NCBI GenBank assembly: GCA_963803085.1
Contig: CAWDLE010000037.1
Location: 155,839 to 219,838, forward strand
Reading direction: 5' to 3'
Source: JACVRW01 sp963803085
GTDB taxonomy: Bacteria; Actinomycetota; Thermoleophilia; Solirubrobacterales; Thermoleophilaceae
DNA length: 64,000 nucleotides
Shown here: piece after piece, positions 24,420 to 31,718 of the stretch
Numbering within the stretch: the stretch's first letter is position 1
Layout: each line of letters opens with the position of its first letter
Notes under the pieces: model-generated
Databases searched by the model: none
The model's input: the letters and a program-made list of their open reading frames with translations, nothing else
Told to the model about the DNA's origin: nothing
Position numbers and translations under genes: made by a program

Positions 24420-24427
24420 GACCAGCG

Positions 24428-26149
24428 ATGCGCAACGGTGAGATAGCGGAGGCCTTCGAGGAGCTGGCGAGTCTGTACGAGCTGGACGGCGCGGTCGTGT
24501 ACCGGGTGGTTGCGTACCGCAACGCCGCGAAGGCGATCCGCGAGGCCGGTGTGTCTGTGGAGGAGCTCGCGAAGCAGGGCCGTGCGGCCGAGCTCGCGGG
24601 CGTGGGGAAGACGATCGCCGAGAAGATCGACGCGCTGCTCGAGACCGGATCGATCCCGTCCGCCGACAAGCTGAAGCAGCGGATCCCGGCGGGACTCGTG
24701 GAGGTCACGCGCATCCCCGGGCTCGGTCCCAAGCGCGCCAAGCTGCTCCACGACCAGGTCGGGGTGAACTCGATCGACGACCTGCGCAGGGCAGCCGAGA
24801 GCGGCCAGCTCAAGGACGTGAAGGGCTTCGGCAAGAAGGCTGAGGAGAACGTGCTGGCCGCACTGGCGGCGGGCGCCGACGGCCGCCCCCAGGCGCGCAT
24901 GCTGCTCTCGAAGGCGCTCACGGTGGGTGAGGAGATGGTGGCCGCGCTGCGCGACCACCCATCCGCGCTGCGCGTGGAGCTTGCGGGGAGCGCCCGGCGC
25001 CGCGCGGACACGGTGAAGGACCTCGACATCGTCGTGGCGTCGAGCGACCCGGCGGCGCTCGCGGGGGCGTTCGCCGAGCTCGACTCGATCGACTCGGTCT
25101 CCACATCCGGCGAGGCGGGCGCGAAGGCGCTCACCCACTCGGGGCTGCCCGTGGACCTACGGATCGTGCCGGAGGAGGCCTTCGGGAACCTGCTTCAGCA
25201 CTTCACGGGCTCCGGGAAGCACAACGAGGCACTCCGCACCGATGCGGTCCGGCGCGGCCTCCACGTGAGCGAGTACGGAATCGCCGACGACGAGAGCGGC
25301 GGCTCCGAGGCCTTCGCGACGGAGGAGGAGGTCTACGAGCGGCTCGGGATGCAGTACATCCCGCCCGAACTGCGCGAGAACCGCGGCGAGCTCGAGGCAG
25401 CACGAGAGGGCCGTCTCCCGAAGCTGGTCGAGCTGGACGACATCCGCGGCGACATGCACATGCACACCACGCTCTCCGACGGCCACGCGAGCGTCGAGGA
25501 GATGGCGAGCGCCGCGCGGGAGCTTGGGTACGACTACGTGGCGATCACCGACCACTCCGCCACCCACGGCTTCGGCAACGACGTCCAGGCGGACGCGTTG
25601 CTGCGCCGCTTGGAGGAGATCCACTCGCTGCCGGACCTGGGGATCACCGTACTCGCGGGCACCGAGACCAACGTGCTCCCGGACGGCTCCGTGGACTACG
25701 CGGACGACGTGCTCGAGCAGCTCGACTGGGTGATCGCGAGCCTGCACACGTCGTTCCGACTGTCGGAGAAGGAGCAGACCGCGCGCATGCTGAGTGCGAT
25801 GGAGCACCCGCTGGTGGATGCCATCGGCCATCCCACCGGCCGCCTGATCGAGAGCCGCGAGGCGTACGCGCTCGACGTCGACCGGGTGATCGCGAAGGCG
25901 GTCGAGACCGGGACCTTCCTCGAGATCAACGCGAACCCGGACCGTCGCGACCTCAACGATGTGTACGCCAGGGCGGCCGCGGAGGCGGGCGTGACGCTCG
26001 TGATCGACAGCGACGCCCACTGGCCGCACACGCTCCTGAACATGCGCTACGGAGTGGCGACCGCCCGCCGCGCCTGGCTGACGGTGGAGAACGTGGCGAA
26101 TGCGCGCCCTTGGGATGAGCTGCGCAAGCTGCGGAAGCGCGGGGCGTAA
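24428..26149 (+). CDS. polX: PolX family DNA polymerase with PHP exonuclease domain
   Basis: A 573-residue bacterial PolX. The N-terminal helix-hairpin-helix and polymerase beta-like domain (about 1-310) shows LAGVGKTIAEKI, IPGLGPKRAKLL, the nucleotidyltransferase motif ELAGSARRRADTVKDLDIVV and LPVDLRIVP. The PHP domain (about 340-573) carries DMHMHTTLSDG, VAITDHS, GTETNVLPDGSVD and DSDAHWPHTL, giving Mn-dependent 3'-5' exonuclease activity. It fills gaps in base excision repair and could also serve end joining with the Ku/LigD genes 19 kb away. Leaderless-type start. Confidence 0.93.
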   Translation: MRNGEIAEAFEELASLYELDGAVVYRVVAYRNAAKAIREAGVSVEELAKQGRAAELAGVGKTIAEKIDALLETGSIPSADKLKQRIPAGLVEVTRIPGLGPKRAKLLHDQVGVNSIDDLRRAAESGQLKDVKGFGKKAEENVLAALAAGADGRPQARMLLSKALTVGEEMVAALRDHPSALRVELAGSARRRADTVKDLDIVVASSDPAALAGAFAELDSIDSVSTSGEAGAKALTHSGLPVDLRIVPEEAFGNLLQHFTGSGKHNEALRTDAVRRGLHVSEYGIADDESGGSEAFATEEEVYERLGMQYIPPELRENRGELEAAREGRLPKLVELDDIRGDMHMHTTLSDGHASVEEMASAARELGYDYVAITDHSATHGFGNDVQADALLRRLEEIHSLPDLGITVLAGTETNVLPDGSVDYADDVLEQLDWVIASLHTSFRLSEKEQTARMLSAMEHPLVDAIGHPTGRLIESREAYALDVDRVIAKAVETGTFLEINANPDRRDLNDVYARAAAEAGVTLVIDSDAHWPHTLLNMRYGVATARRAWLTVENVANARPWDELRKLRKRGA

Positions 26150-26164
26150 TACCGCGGCGGTTCG

Positions 26165-26689
26165 CTACGCCGGCTCGGTCTGAGTCGGCTCCACGCGCCG
26201 CAGCCCCGGCAGCCGCAGCAGCTTCGGCGCCCCCAGTGGCGAGGTGCGGTCGAACCAGAACTCCACGCCGTCGCGCCCCTCGATAGCGGCGACCGCGCTC
26301 GACTGGCGTCGCCACAGCAATGCCACCAGCAGGAAGAAGCCCGTCGCGACGACCGGGAGCTGTGGGAAGAAGAATCCGATCGCACCCGCGAGGATGGAGC
26401 CCACGGCCAGCGGCCAGAGGCGGTTGAACATCACCGCGCCGGGCTCGAGCTGTGGGAGTGAGTTGGTGGAGCGGGCGTCCGCCAGCAGGCGCGCGATGCC
26501 CTCGGTGGTCGCCGGGCGGCGGCCGAGCCACAGTCCCACGAGAGCTGCGACGCACCACCAGACGGCGGCCACGTAGACGAGCGTGTTGGTGTCGGCGCGC
26601 GTGGCTCCCACCACCGACACCGCCGCAAGCGCCGTGGCAGCGCCGCCGTAGAGCAGCACCGACACGCGCAGGAAGTCGCGGAACCTCAC
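26165..26689 (-). CDS. hypothetical membrane protein
   Basis: A 174-residue protein with four likely membrane spans (LLYGGAATALAAVSVVGA, LVYVAAVWWCVAALVGLWLG, LWPLAVGSILAGAIGFF, VATGFFLLVALLW) and a cytoplasmic C-terminal segment of about 40 residues ending in acidic and Thr residues. GTG at 26689 overlaps the end of the trehalose-phosphatase gene by 4 bp, so the two are co-translated. I do not recognise the family. Convergent with polX. Confidence 0.6.
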   Translation of the reverse strand: MRFRDFLRVSVLLYGGAATALAAVSVVGATRADTNTLVYVAAVWWCVAALVGLWLGRRPATTEGIARLLADARSTNSLPQLEPGAVMFNRLWPLAVGSILAGAIGFFFPQLPVVATGFFLLVALLWRRQSSAVAAIEGRDGVEFWFDRTSPLGAPKLLRLPGLRRVEPTQTEPA

Positions 26690-27474
26690 GCCGCGTCCAG
26701 CTTCGCCAGTACCTGCTGGAAGCCCTCGATGCCGTCTACCACCAGATCGGCCTGCTCGAGGATCTCCCGCGGCCCCTCGTCGGAGCGCACGCCCACGCGC
26801 ACGGCGTGGTCCAGCTCGCCCTCGTCCGCGAGCGCGATCAGCGCGGTGAAGCCGTCCAGGTCCGTCACGTCGTCGCCTCCGAACAGGGCAGTGCGCACGC
26901 CGGAGCGGACCACCAGGTCGCGCACCGCCAGTCCCTTGTCCACCGGCACCGGCGGGCGGATCTCGAGCACCTTGCGGCCCCAGTGGATCGCAAGGCCGGC
27001 CGTCTCCGCCTCCTGCGCGAGCCCCTCCAGGTGGGTGCGCGCCCTGTCCTCGTCCGGGGCGCCGCGCCAGTGGAAGGTCATGATCGGCCCCTTGTCCTCG
27101 ATCCGGACGCGCATCGAGCGCAGCTCTGGCGTGTCGCGCTCGGCCACGAAGCCCTTCACCTGCTTCTCCCAGCTCTTGAAGACGGGCGCCACGCGCGGCG
27201 TGGTCGAGCCTGGCTCGAGCAGCTCGGCCCCGTGGGAGCCGGCGTAGGCCACGCCGCCCACGCCCACGAGCCGCCGCACGTCGGCCACCGAACGCCCGGA
27301 GATGCACGCTACGAGGCCATAGCGGCGCGCGAGGCGGCCGAGCAGCCGCGAGGTCTCCTCGGGCACGTGGGCGTCCTCGGGACGCTGCACGATCGGTGCG
27401 AGCGTCCCGTCCACGTCGCAGAAGATGGCCGCGCGCTCGGGGTCGCTCGTAATGGGACTAAGGGCCTCCAGCAC
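26686..27474 (-). CDS. otsB: trehalose-6-phosphate phosphatase
   Basis: A 262-residue HAD phosphatase that removes phosphate from trehalose-6-phosphate in osmoprotectant synthesis. Motif I is FCDVDGTLAPI (about residues 18-28), motif II ISGRSVADV, the cap has MRVRIEDKGPIMTFHWR, and motif IV is ALFGGDDVTDLDGFTAL. Length is normal for OtsB. No otsA synthase is in the window. GTG at 27474 lies 7 bp from a minus-strand CATACT box; a TauE-like gene starts divergently 18 bp away. Confidence 0.88.
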   Translation of the reverse strand: MLEALSPITSDPERAAIFCDVDGTLAPIVQRPEDAHVPEETSRLLGRLARRYGLVACISGRSVADVRRLVGVGGVAYAGSHGAELLEPGSTTPRVAPVFKSWEKQVKGFVAERDTPELRSMRVRIEDKGPIMTFHWRGAPDEDRARTHLEGLAQEAETAGLAIHWGRKVLEIRPPVPVDKGLAVRDLVVRSGVRTALFGGDDVTDLDGFTALIALADEGELDHAVRVGVRSDEGPREILEQADLVVDGIEGFQQVLAKLDAA

Positions 27475-27480
27475 GCGCCG

Positions 27481-27487
27481 TAGTATG
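27481..27487. promoter_or_regulatory. shared bidirectional -10 box (otsB / TauE half gene)
   Basis: TAGTAT (27481-27486) ends 6 bp before the plus-strand GTG. The same bases read CATACT on the minus strand (27487 to 27482) ending 7 bp before the otsB GTG. The two starts are 18 bp apart, the tightest pair in the window. Confidence 0.55.
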
Positions 27488-27492
27488 CCCCG

Positions 27493-27834
27493 GTGCGCCT
27501 CGCCGCCATCGCCACCGCAGCGGGAGCGTTCTCGGGGCTGTTCGGAGTGGGCGGCGGAGCGATCATCGTGCCGCTGCTCGTGCTTTGGCTCGGCTACGAG
27601 CAGCGGGAGGCCACGGGCACCTCGCTGGCGGCAATCGTGATCATCGGCGCCGTCGCCGCCACAGCGCACGCCGCGTACGGCAACATCGTGCTCGGAGACG
27701 GCCTGCTCGTGGCAGCTCCGGCGATCGTCGGCGTCCTCGCTGGCACGTCCCTACAGCAGCGGATCTCGGAGCGCGCGGTGGCCGGCGCCTTCATCGTCCT
27801 CCTGGTTGTGTCGGCCGCGGTGCTCATCGTCTGA
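27493..27834 (+). CDS. half-size TauE/SafE-type membrane transporter, subunit 1
   Basis: A 113-residue membrane protein with the TauE/SafE signature GAFSGLFGVGGGAIIVPLLV near the N-terminus and about four hydrophobic spans. Normal TauE/SafE proteins are about 250 residues and contain two such halves in one chain. Here the stop overlaps the ATG of a second half-size gene (TGATG), so the pair probably forms a heterodimeric exporter of sulfite, sulfoacetate or a related organic sulfur anion. It starts from a leaderless-type promoter shared with otsB. Confidence 0.75.
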   Translation: MRLAAIATAAGAFSGLFGVGGGAIIVPLLVLWLGYEQREATGTSLAAIVIIGAVAATAHAAYGNIVLGDGLLVAAPAIVGVLAGTSLQQRISERAVAGAFIVLLVVSAAVLIV

Positions 27835-28214
27835 TGGACTTCGTGGGCCTGGACCTAGTGGGCCTGCTCGCGATGGGATTCGCCGCCGGAATGGCGGGCG
27901 GGCTCCTCGGCGTGGGCGGCGGCATCCTGTTCGTGCCGGCGCTCGTGATCTTCGCTCACGAGTCGCAGCTGGAGGCCGTGGCAACCTCGCTGGTGGCGAT
28001 CGTGCTGGTGGCCCTCGTCGGCGCCTGGCGGCAGCGCGGATACGGCAACCTGCGCCTGCGCGACGGCGTCATCATCGGCGTCCTCTCGCCGCTCGGTGTG
28101 CTCGTGGGCGTGCTCCTCGCGAACACCGTGCCGGAGCGTGCGCTGGAGCTGTCGTTCGCCGGCGTCCAGCTGGTGTTCGCGTGGAGGCTCGCGGGAAGCG
28201 CCGGACTGCGCTAG
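27834..28214 (+). CDS. half-size TauE/SafE-type membrane transporter, subunit 2
   Basis: A 126-residue membrane protein that repeats the same signature (GFAAGMAGGLLGVGGGILFVP) and four-span layout as the preceding gene, with EAVATSLVAIVLVALVGAW aligned to ATGTSLAAIVIIGAVAAT there. It is in a different frame from the first half and coupled to it by TGATG. Both halves keep an intact glycine-rich N-terminal motif, so this is not simply one frameshifted gene. A single-base error joining them cannot be excluded from one sequence. Confidence 0.75.
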   Translation: MDFVGLDLVGLLAMGFAAGMAGGLLGVGGGILFVPALVIFAHESQLEAVATSLVAIVLVALVGAWRQRGYGNLRLRDGVIIGVLSPLGVLVGVLLANTVPERALELSFAGVQLVFAWRLAGSAGLR

Positions 28215-28225
28215 GTTGCAGCCCG

Positions 28226-28558
28226 GTGGAGATCCTCGATGTAGAGACCGAGGACCGCAACGGACTCGTGCACGTGGCTCTGAAGGGAGAGTTGGACCTC
28301 TCCACGGTGGCCAAGGTTCAGGATGAGTTGCGGCGAGTGGAGGCCAACGAGCCGCCCGTCGTCGTGCTCGATCTGTCGCGCCTGACATTCCTCGACTCCA
28401 CCGGACTGCGCTGTCTCGTGACCGCCGACGAGCGCGCCCGCGACGGTGGTCGCCGGGTGGTCATCGTGCGAGGGCCCGAGCCGGTGCAGCGCGTCTTCAC
28501 GATCACGCGCCTCGAGGAGAGGCTCGAGATGGTGGACGACGCATCTGCGGTCACTTGA
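28226..28558 (+). CDS. STAS-domain anti-anti-sigma factor
   Basis: A 110-residue STAS protein of the SpoIIAA/RsbV group. It has LKGELDLSTVAKVQDEL and the phosphorylation-site segment LSRLTFLDSTGLRCLV with the target Ser. Unphosphorylated, such proteins bind an anti-sigma kinase and release a SigB/SigF-type sigma factor. The sigma gene of that type starts 63 bp downstream, which makes it the likely beneficiary, but no RsbW/SpoIIAB-type kinase is next to it. TAGGTT (28212-28217) ends 8 bp before the GTG start. Confidence 0.88.
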   Translation: MEILDVETEDRNGLVHVALKGELDLSTVAKVQDELRRVEANEPPVVVLDLSRLTFLDSTGLRCLVTADERARDGGRRVVIVRGPEPVQRVFTITRLEERLEMVDDASAVT

Positions 28559-28585
28559 GCCAGTTTGGTCACTGACCCCAGCGAG

Positions 28586-28611
28586 GTTTTGCAATTGCCC
28601 GAAAGGGTGAT
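28586..28611 (+). promoter_or_regulatory. SigB/SigF-type promoter ahead of the sigma factor gene
   Basis: GTTT (28586-28589), 15-bp spacer, then GGGTGAT (28605-28611) closely fits the SigB/SigF consensus (GTTT, 14-15 bp, GGGTAT). The GTG start follows after 9 bp. The sigma factor it precedes is of the same type, so this suggests positive autoregulation. The identical -10 GGGTGAT appears in the minus-strand element at 41275-41300. Confidence 0.65.
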
Positions 28612-28620
28612 ATGTGACAT

Positions 28621-29415
28621 GTGACACCAGCCGTCCTGTTGGGGGAGCCGGCGGCTGAGTCTCCAGAGGCACGGAGGCTCGAGGACGACAGGCTCCTTTT
28701 GAGCTATCACAGGGAGGGGAACCTCGAAGCTCGAGATGAGCTCGTGGTCCGCTTCATGCCGTTGGCGCGCCAACTTGCAGCGCGTTATCGCCATGCGGGC
28801 GAGCCGCTGGAGGACCTGGTCCAGGTGGCCTGCGTGGGCCTCATCAAGGCCGTGGACCGCTACGACCCGGACCGCGGCAACGGCTTCACGCGCTATGCGG
28901 TTCCCACGATGCTCGGCGAGATCAAGCGCCATTTCCGGGACAAGGGCTGGTCGGTGCATGTACCTCGCGCGACCCAGGAGCTGGTGCTGAAGGTGGGCGA
29001 GGCGCTCGGTTCCCTTCCGGCGAAGATCGGCCGCTCGCCGACGCCGCGCGACGTGGCCCTTGCCGTGGGCGCCCCGGTCGAGGACGTGCTCGAGGCGATG
29101 GAGGCGGCGACCGCCTACGAGGCAGTCTCGCTCGACGCCCCGCGCCCGGGCGGCGCCGAGGAGGAGACCTGGACCCTGGCCGACTCGCTCACGGAGGAGG
29201 AACAGGGCTACGAACTCGTCGAGATCGGAGAGACGCTGCGCGGCACCCTGGAGGCGCTGCCCGCGCGCGAGCGACTGATCCTGCGCCTGCGTTTTGAGGA
29301 GGACATGACGCAGGCAGAGATCGCCGAGCTGGTCGGCGTCTCCCAGATGCACGTGTCGCGACTGCTGCGCCGCTCACTGGACCGGCTCTCGGCAGCAAGC
29401 GCGGCTGCGGCGTAG
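28621..29415 (+). CDS. SigB/SigF-type RNA polymerase sigma factor
   Basis: A 264-residue group 3 sigma-70 factor of the SigB/SigF/SigG type. Region 2 (FMPLARQLAARYRHAGEPLE, LVQVACVGLIKAVDRYDP, NGFTRYAVPTMLGEIKRHF) is followed by the hallmark KGWSVHVPR, region 3, and region 4 with LPARERLILRLRFEEDMTQ and IAELVGVSQMHVSRLLRRS. Such factors direct general stress or differentiation genes at GTTT...GGGTAT promoters. It is preceded by a STAS antagonist and by its own SigB/SigF-like promoter, and is followed 2 bp later by a second sigma gene. Confidence 0.92.
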   Translation: MTPAVLLGEPAAESPEARRLEDDRLLLSYHREGNLEARDELVVRFMPLARQLAARYRHAGEPLEDLVQVACVGLIKAVDRYDPDRGNGFTRYAVPTMLGEIKRHFRDKGWSVHVPRATQELVLKVGEALGSLPAKIGRSPTPRDVALAVGAPVEDVLEAMEAATAYEAVSLDAPRPGGAEEETWTLADSLTEEEQGYELVEIGETLRGTLEALPARERLILRLRFEEDMTQAEIAELVGVSQMHVSRLLRRSLDRLSAASAAAA

Positions 29416-29416
29416 C

Positions 29417-30481
29417 ATGCGGCGGGTGGCGCAGGAGCTCACCTTACGTCCAGAGGTGGCCGCACTCCTTGCCCGGGGCGAGGAGCGCGGCTGCGTGAAC
29501 CTGTCCGAGTTCGACGAGCTCGTGCAGGCGCTCGAGTTGATGGACGACGACGTCGACGCGCTCGAGGCCCACCTCGAGGCGCAGGGCATCGACATAGGCG
29601 ACGACTGCGGCCGCGCGGGCGTCGAGCCCACGACGTTCCGCAACGGCGAGCTGGCCGCGGCCACCACCGACGCTCTTCAGCTGTTCCTGAACGAGATCCG
29701 CCGCTACCCGCTGCTCACGGCGGGGCAGGAGGTGGACCTCTCGAAGCGGATCGAGCAGGGCGACCTCGGCGCCAAGGAGCGCATGATCAACTCGAACCTT
29801 CGCCTCGTGGTCTCGATCGCGAAGAAGTACCAGGGGCAGGAGCTCTCGCTGCTCGACCTGATCCAGGAGGGCATCTTCGGCCTGATCCGGGCGAGCGAGA
29901 AGTTCGACTGGCGCAAGGGCTACAAGTTCTCCACCTACGCGACCTTCTGGATCCGCCAGGCCATCCAGCGCGGCCTCGCGAACAAGGCGCGCACGATCCG
30001 TATCCCGGTGCACATCGGCCAGCGCGAGCGCAAGATCGTGAGGGCCGAGCGTGACCTCTCGACCCGCCTGGGCCGCGAGCCGACCGACGAGGAGATCGCC
30101 ACGGCCGCCGAGCTGCCGCTCGAGCAGGTTGAGGAGGTGCGCGACGCCGCACGCACGGTCACGAGCCTCGACCGGCCGATCGGCGAGGAGGGCGATACCG
30201 CTTTGGGGGACGTGCTCGAGGGTGGCTCACCGCCCGTCGACCAGGAGGTCGAGGTCAGCCTCAGCGAGGAGCTTCTGAGGCGGACGATTGAGGAGCTTCC
30301 CGAGACCGAGCGCGACGTGATCAGGCTCCGATTCGGGTTCGAGGACGACGATCCGCAGCCGCTCCGGGAGACCGGGCGCCGCCTCGGCCTATCGGCGGAG
30401 CGGGTGCGCCAGATCGAGTCTCGAGCCCTCAAACGGCTCGCTCTACGCCGTGAGCTTGAAGCGCTCCGCGAGGTGGCCTAA
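29417..30481 (+). CDS. RpoD-family (group 1/2) sigma-70 factor
   Basis: A 354-residue principal-type sigma factor. Regions visible are 1.2 (LQLFLNEIRRYPLLTAGQEV), 2 (LIQEGIFGLIRASEKFDW, YKFSTYATFWIRQAIQR), 3 (RIPVHIGQRERKIVRAE) and 4 (LPETERDVIRLRFGFEDD, LGLSAERVRQIESRAL). The N-terminal extension of about 85 acidic residues is short compared with full region 1.1. It may be the housekeeping factor or a close paralogue; one window cannot decide. It starts 2 bp after the SigB-type gene, so the operon makes both a stress and a housekeeping-type factor. Confidence 0.9.
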   Translation: MRRVAQELTLRPEVAALLARGEERGCVNLSEFDELVQALELMDDDVDALEAHLEAQGIDIGDDCGRAGVEPTTFRNGELAAATTDALQLFLNEIRRYPLLTAGQEVDLSKRIEQGDLGAKERMINSNLRLVVSIAKKYQGQELSLLDLIQEGIFGLIRASEKFDWRKGYKFSTYATFWIRQAIQRGLANKARTIRIPVHIGQRERKIVRAERDLSTRLGREPTDEEIATAAELPLEQVEEVRDAARTVTSLDRPIGEEGDTALGDVLEGGSPPVDQEVEVSLSEELLRRTIEELPETERDVIRLRFGFEDDDPQPLRETGRRLGLSAERVRQIESRALKRLALRRELEALREVA

Positions 30482-30488
30482 GACACAG

Positions 30489-30552
30489 AAGGGCCACCCG
30501 TCTCCACGCAACGTCCCCCACAGGTCCGCTGTACGGCTCCGGATGGCCCTTT
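30489..30552. terminator. long-loop hairpin between convergent sigma and amidohydrolase genes
   Basis: AAGGGCCACCCG (30489-30500) and CGGATGGCCCTT (30540-30551) pair over 12 bp with one mismatch, enclosing about 39 bases, followed by a short T-run on the plus strand. It lies in the 79-bp gap between convergent stops and probably ends both transcripts. Confidence 0.5.
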
Positions 30553-30560
30553 CAGAACCG

Positions 30561-31703
30561 CTACCCGGCCGTGGCCGGGCGAAACGCTGGGGTCGGGACA
30601 TCCGGCGTTCGTACGATGCCGATCGCGGCCACCGCGAAGTGGAGCCCAGGCGCGAAGCGGGCCGGCCTGCCGTCGCCCTCGGGTGAGTAGCGCTCGCGCT
30701 GGTCGAGCAGCTCCAGAACCCAGCGGCAGACCGCGGCCTGCGGGGCATCGTCACCCACGTCGCAGGCGAGCCGGACGAGCGCCAGCGTCTCCGCCGGCTC
30801 CACGCCCTGGAACATCTGGCCCAGCGCGCTCATGAGGGACGAGTAGACGCGGTCGAGGAGCGGGTCGCGCGAGAGCTTCTCCACCCCCGGCGCCGGTCCG
30901 AGGTCGAGCGGCTCCTCGCCGTTCACCAGCCGCAGCGCCTGGCCGCCGAGCACCCCCCGAGTCTGCTCGGCGTCGAGCCCCACCTGGAGCGCGTTGCGAG
31001 CTGACATCACGGTGGCCCACGTGGGCGACCCGTAGGGCGCGTCGCTCGCCATCAGGATCTGGCCGGGTGCAACGAGCGCGAACAGGGCCTGGACGTCGCT
31101 GGGCGACCACCAGGAGGTGTCGAAGAAGAGGTTCGGATGGTCGGGCGTCTCGCGCCAGATCCAGGCGAGGTCCGAGATGCCGGCGTGCGCGAGGATCAGC
31201 CGCATCCCGGGATGCCGACCGGTGGCCTCGACCGAGTGGCGCCCCAGCGCCGGGATGCCGCGGCCCGCGTGCACCATCACCGGCAGGTGGCGCTCGTTCG
31301 CGAGAGCGAACACCGGTTGGAGTCCGGGGTGGTCGAGCGTGAACTGCTCCGCCCGCGGATGAAGCTTGATCCCGCGCGCTCCGCGCCCGAGCGCGCGCTC
31401 TGCCTCCGCGAGCGCGTCGTCATGCGGGTTGAGCCGGGCAAACGGGAACAGCCGGCCGCCGCTCGCGTCGGCCTCCTCGATGACCATGTCGTTCGCGGCG
31501 GAGTAGCCGTCCGGCTCGTGCATCGGGAAGACGAAGGCTCGAGCGTGTATCCGCTCGAGTGAGCCCTTCAGTTCAGCGCTGCTACACGCGTAGCCGTCGG
31601 GGTCGTTAGACCCGATGTGTGTGTGGGCATCGAGCGGCTCGATGTCCGGCACGTCGTCGCGCAGGCGGTCGAGCCACGGGAGCATGCCCGAATCTGGAAT
31701 CAC
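30561..31703 (-). CDS. amidohydrolase-family metal-dependent hydrolase
   Basis: A 380-residue TIM-barrel amidohydrolase of the amidohydrolase_2 type. Metal-site motifs are DAHTHIGSNDPDG near the N-terminus, GIKLHPRAEQF, VMVHAGRG, LILAHAGISDL and SDAPYGSPTW. Such enzymes hydrolyse or decarboxylate small organic substrates. A C-terminal extension of about 110 residues after the barrel carries no motif I recognise. Neighbours give no hint of substrate. GTG at 31703 or ATG at 31685 could be the start. Confidence 0.8.
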   Translation of the reverse strand: MIPDSGMLPWLDRLRDDVPDIEPLDAHTHIGSNDPDGYACSSAELKGSLERIHARAFVFPMHEPDGYSAANDMVIEEADASGGRLFPFARLNPHDDALAEAERALGRGARGIKLHPRAEQFTLDHPGLQPVFALANERHLPVMVHAGRGIPALGRHSVEATGRHPGMRLILAHAGISDLAWIWRETPDHPNLFFDTSWWSPSDVQALFALVAPGQILMASDAPYGSPTWATVMSARNALQVGLDAEQTRGVLGGQALRLVNGEEPLDLGPAPGVEKLSRDPLLDRVYSSLMSALGQMFQGVEPAETLALVRLACDVGDDAPQAAVCRWVLELLDQRERYSPEGDGRPARFAPGLHFAVAAIGIVRTPDVPTPAFRPATAG

Positions 31704-31718
31704 GTCGGGTGAGAGTAC

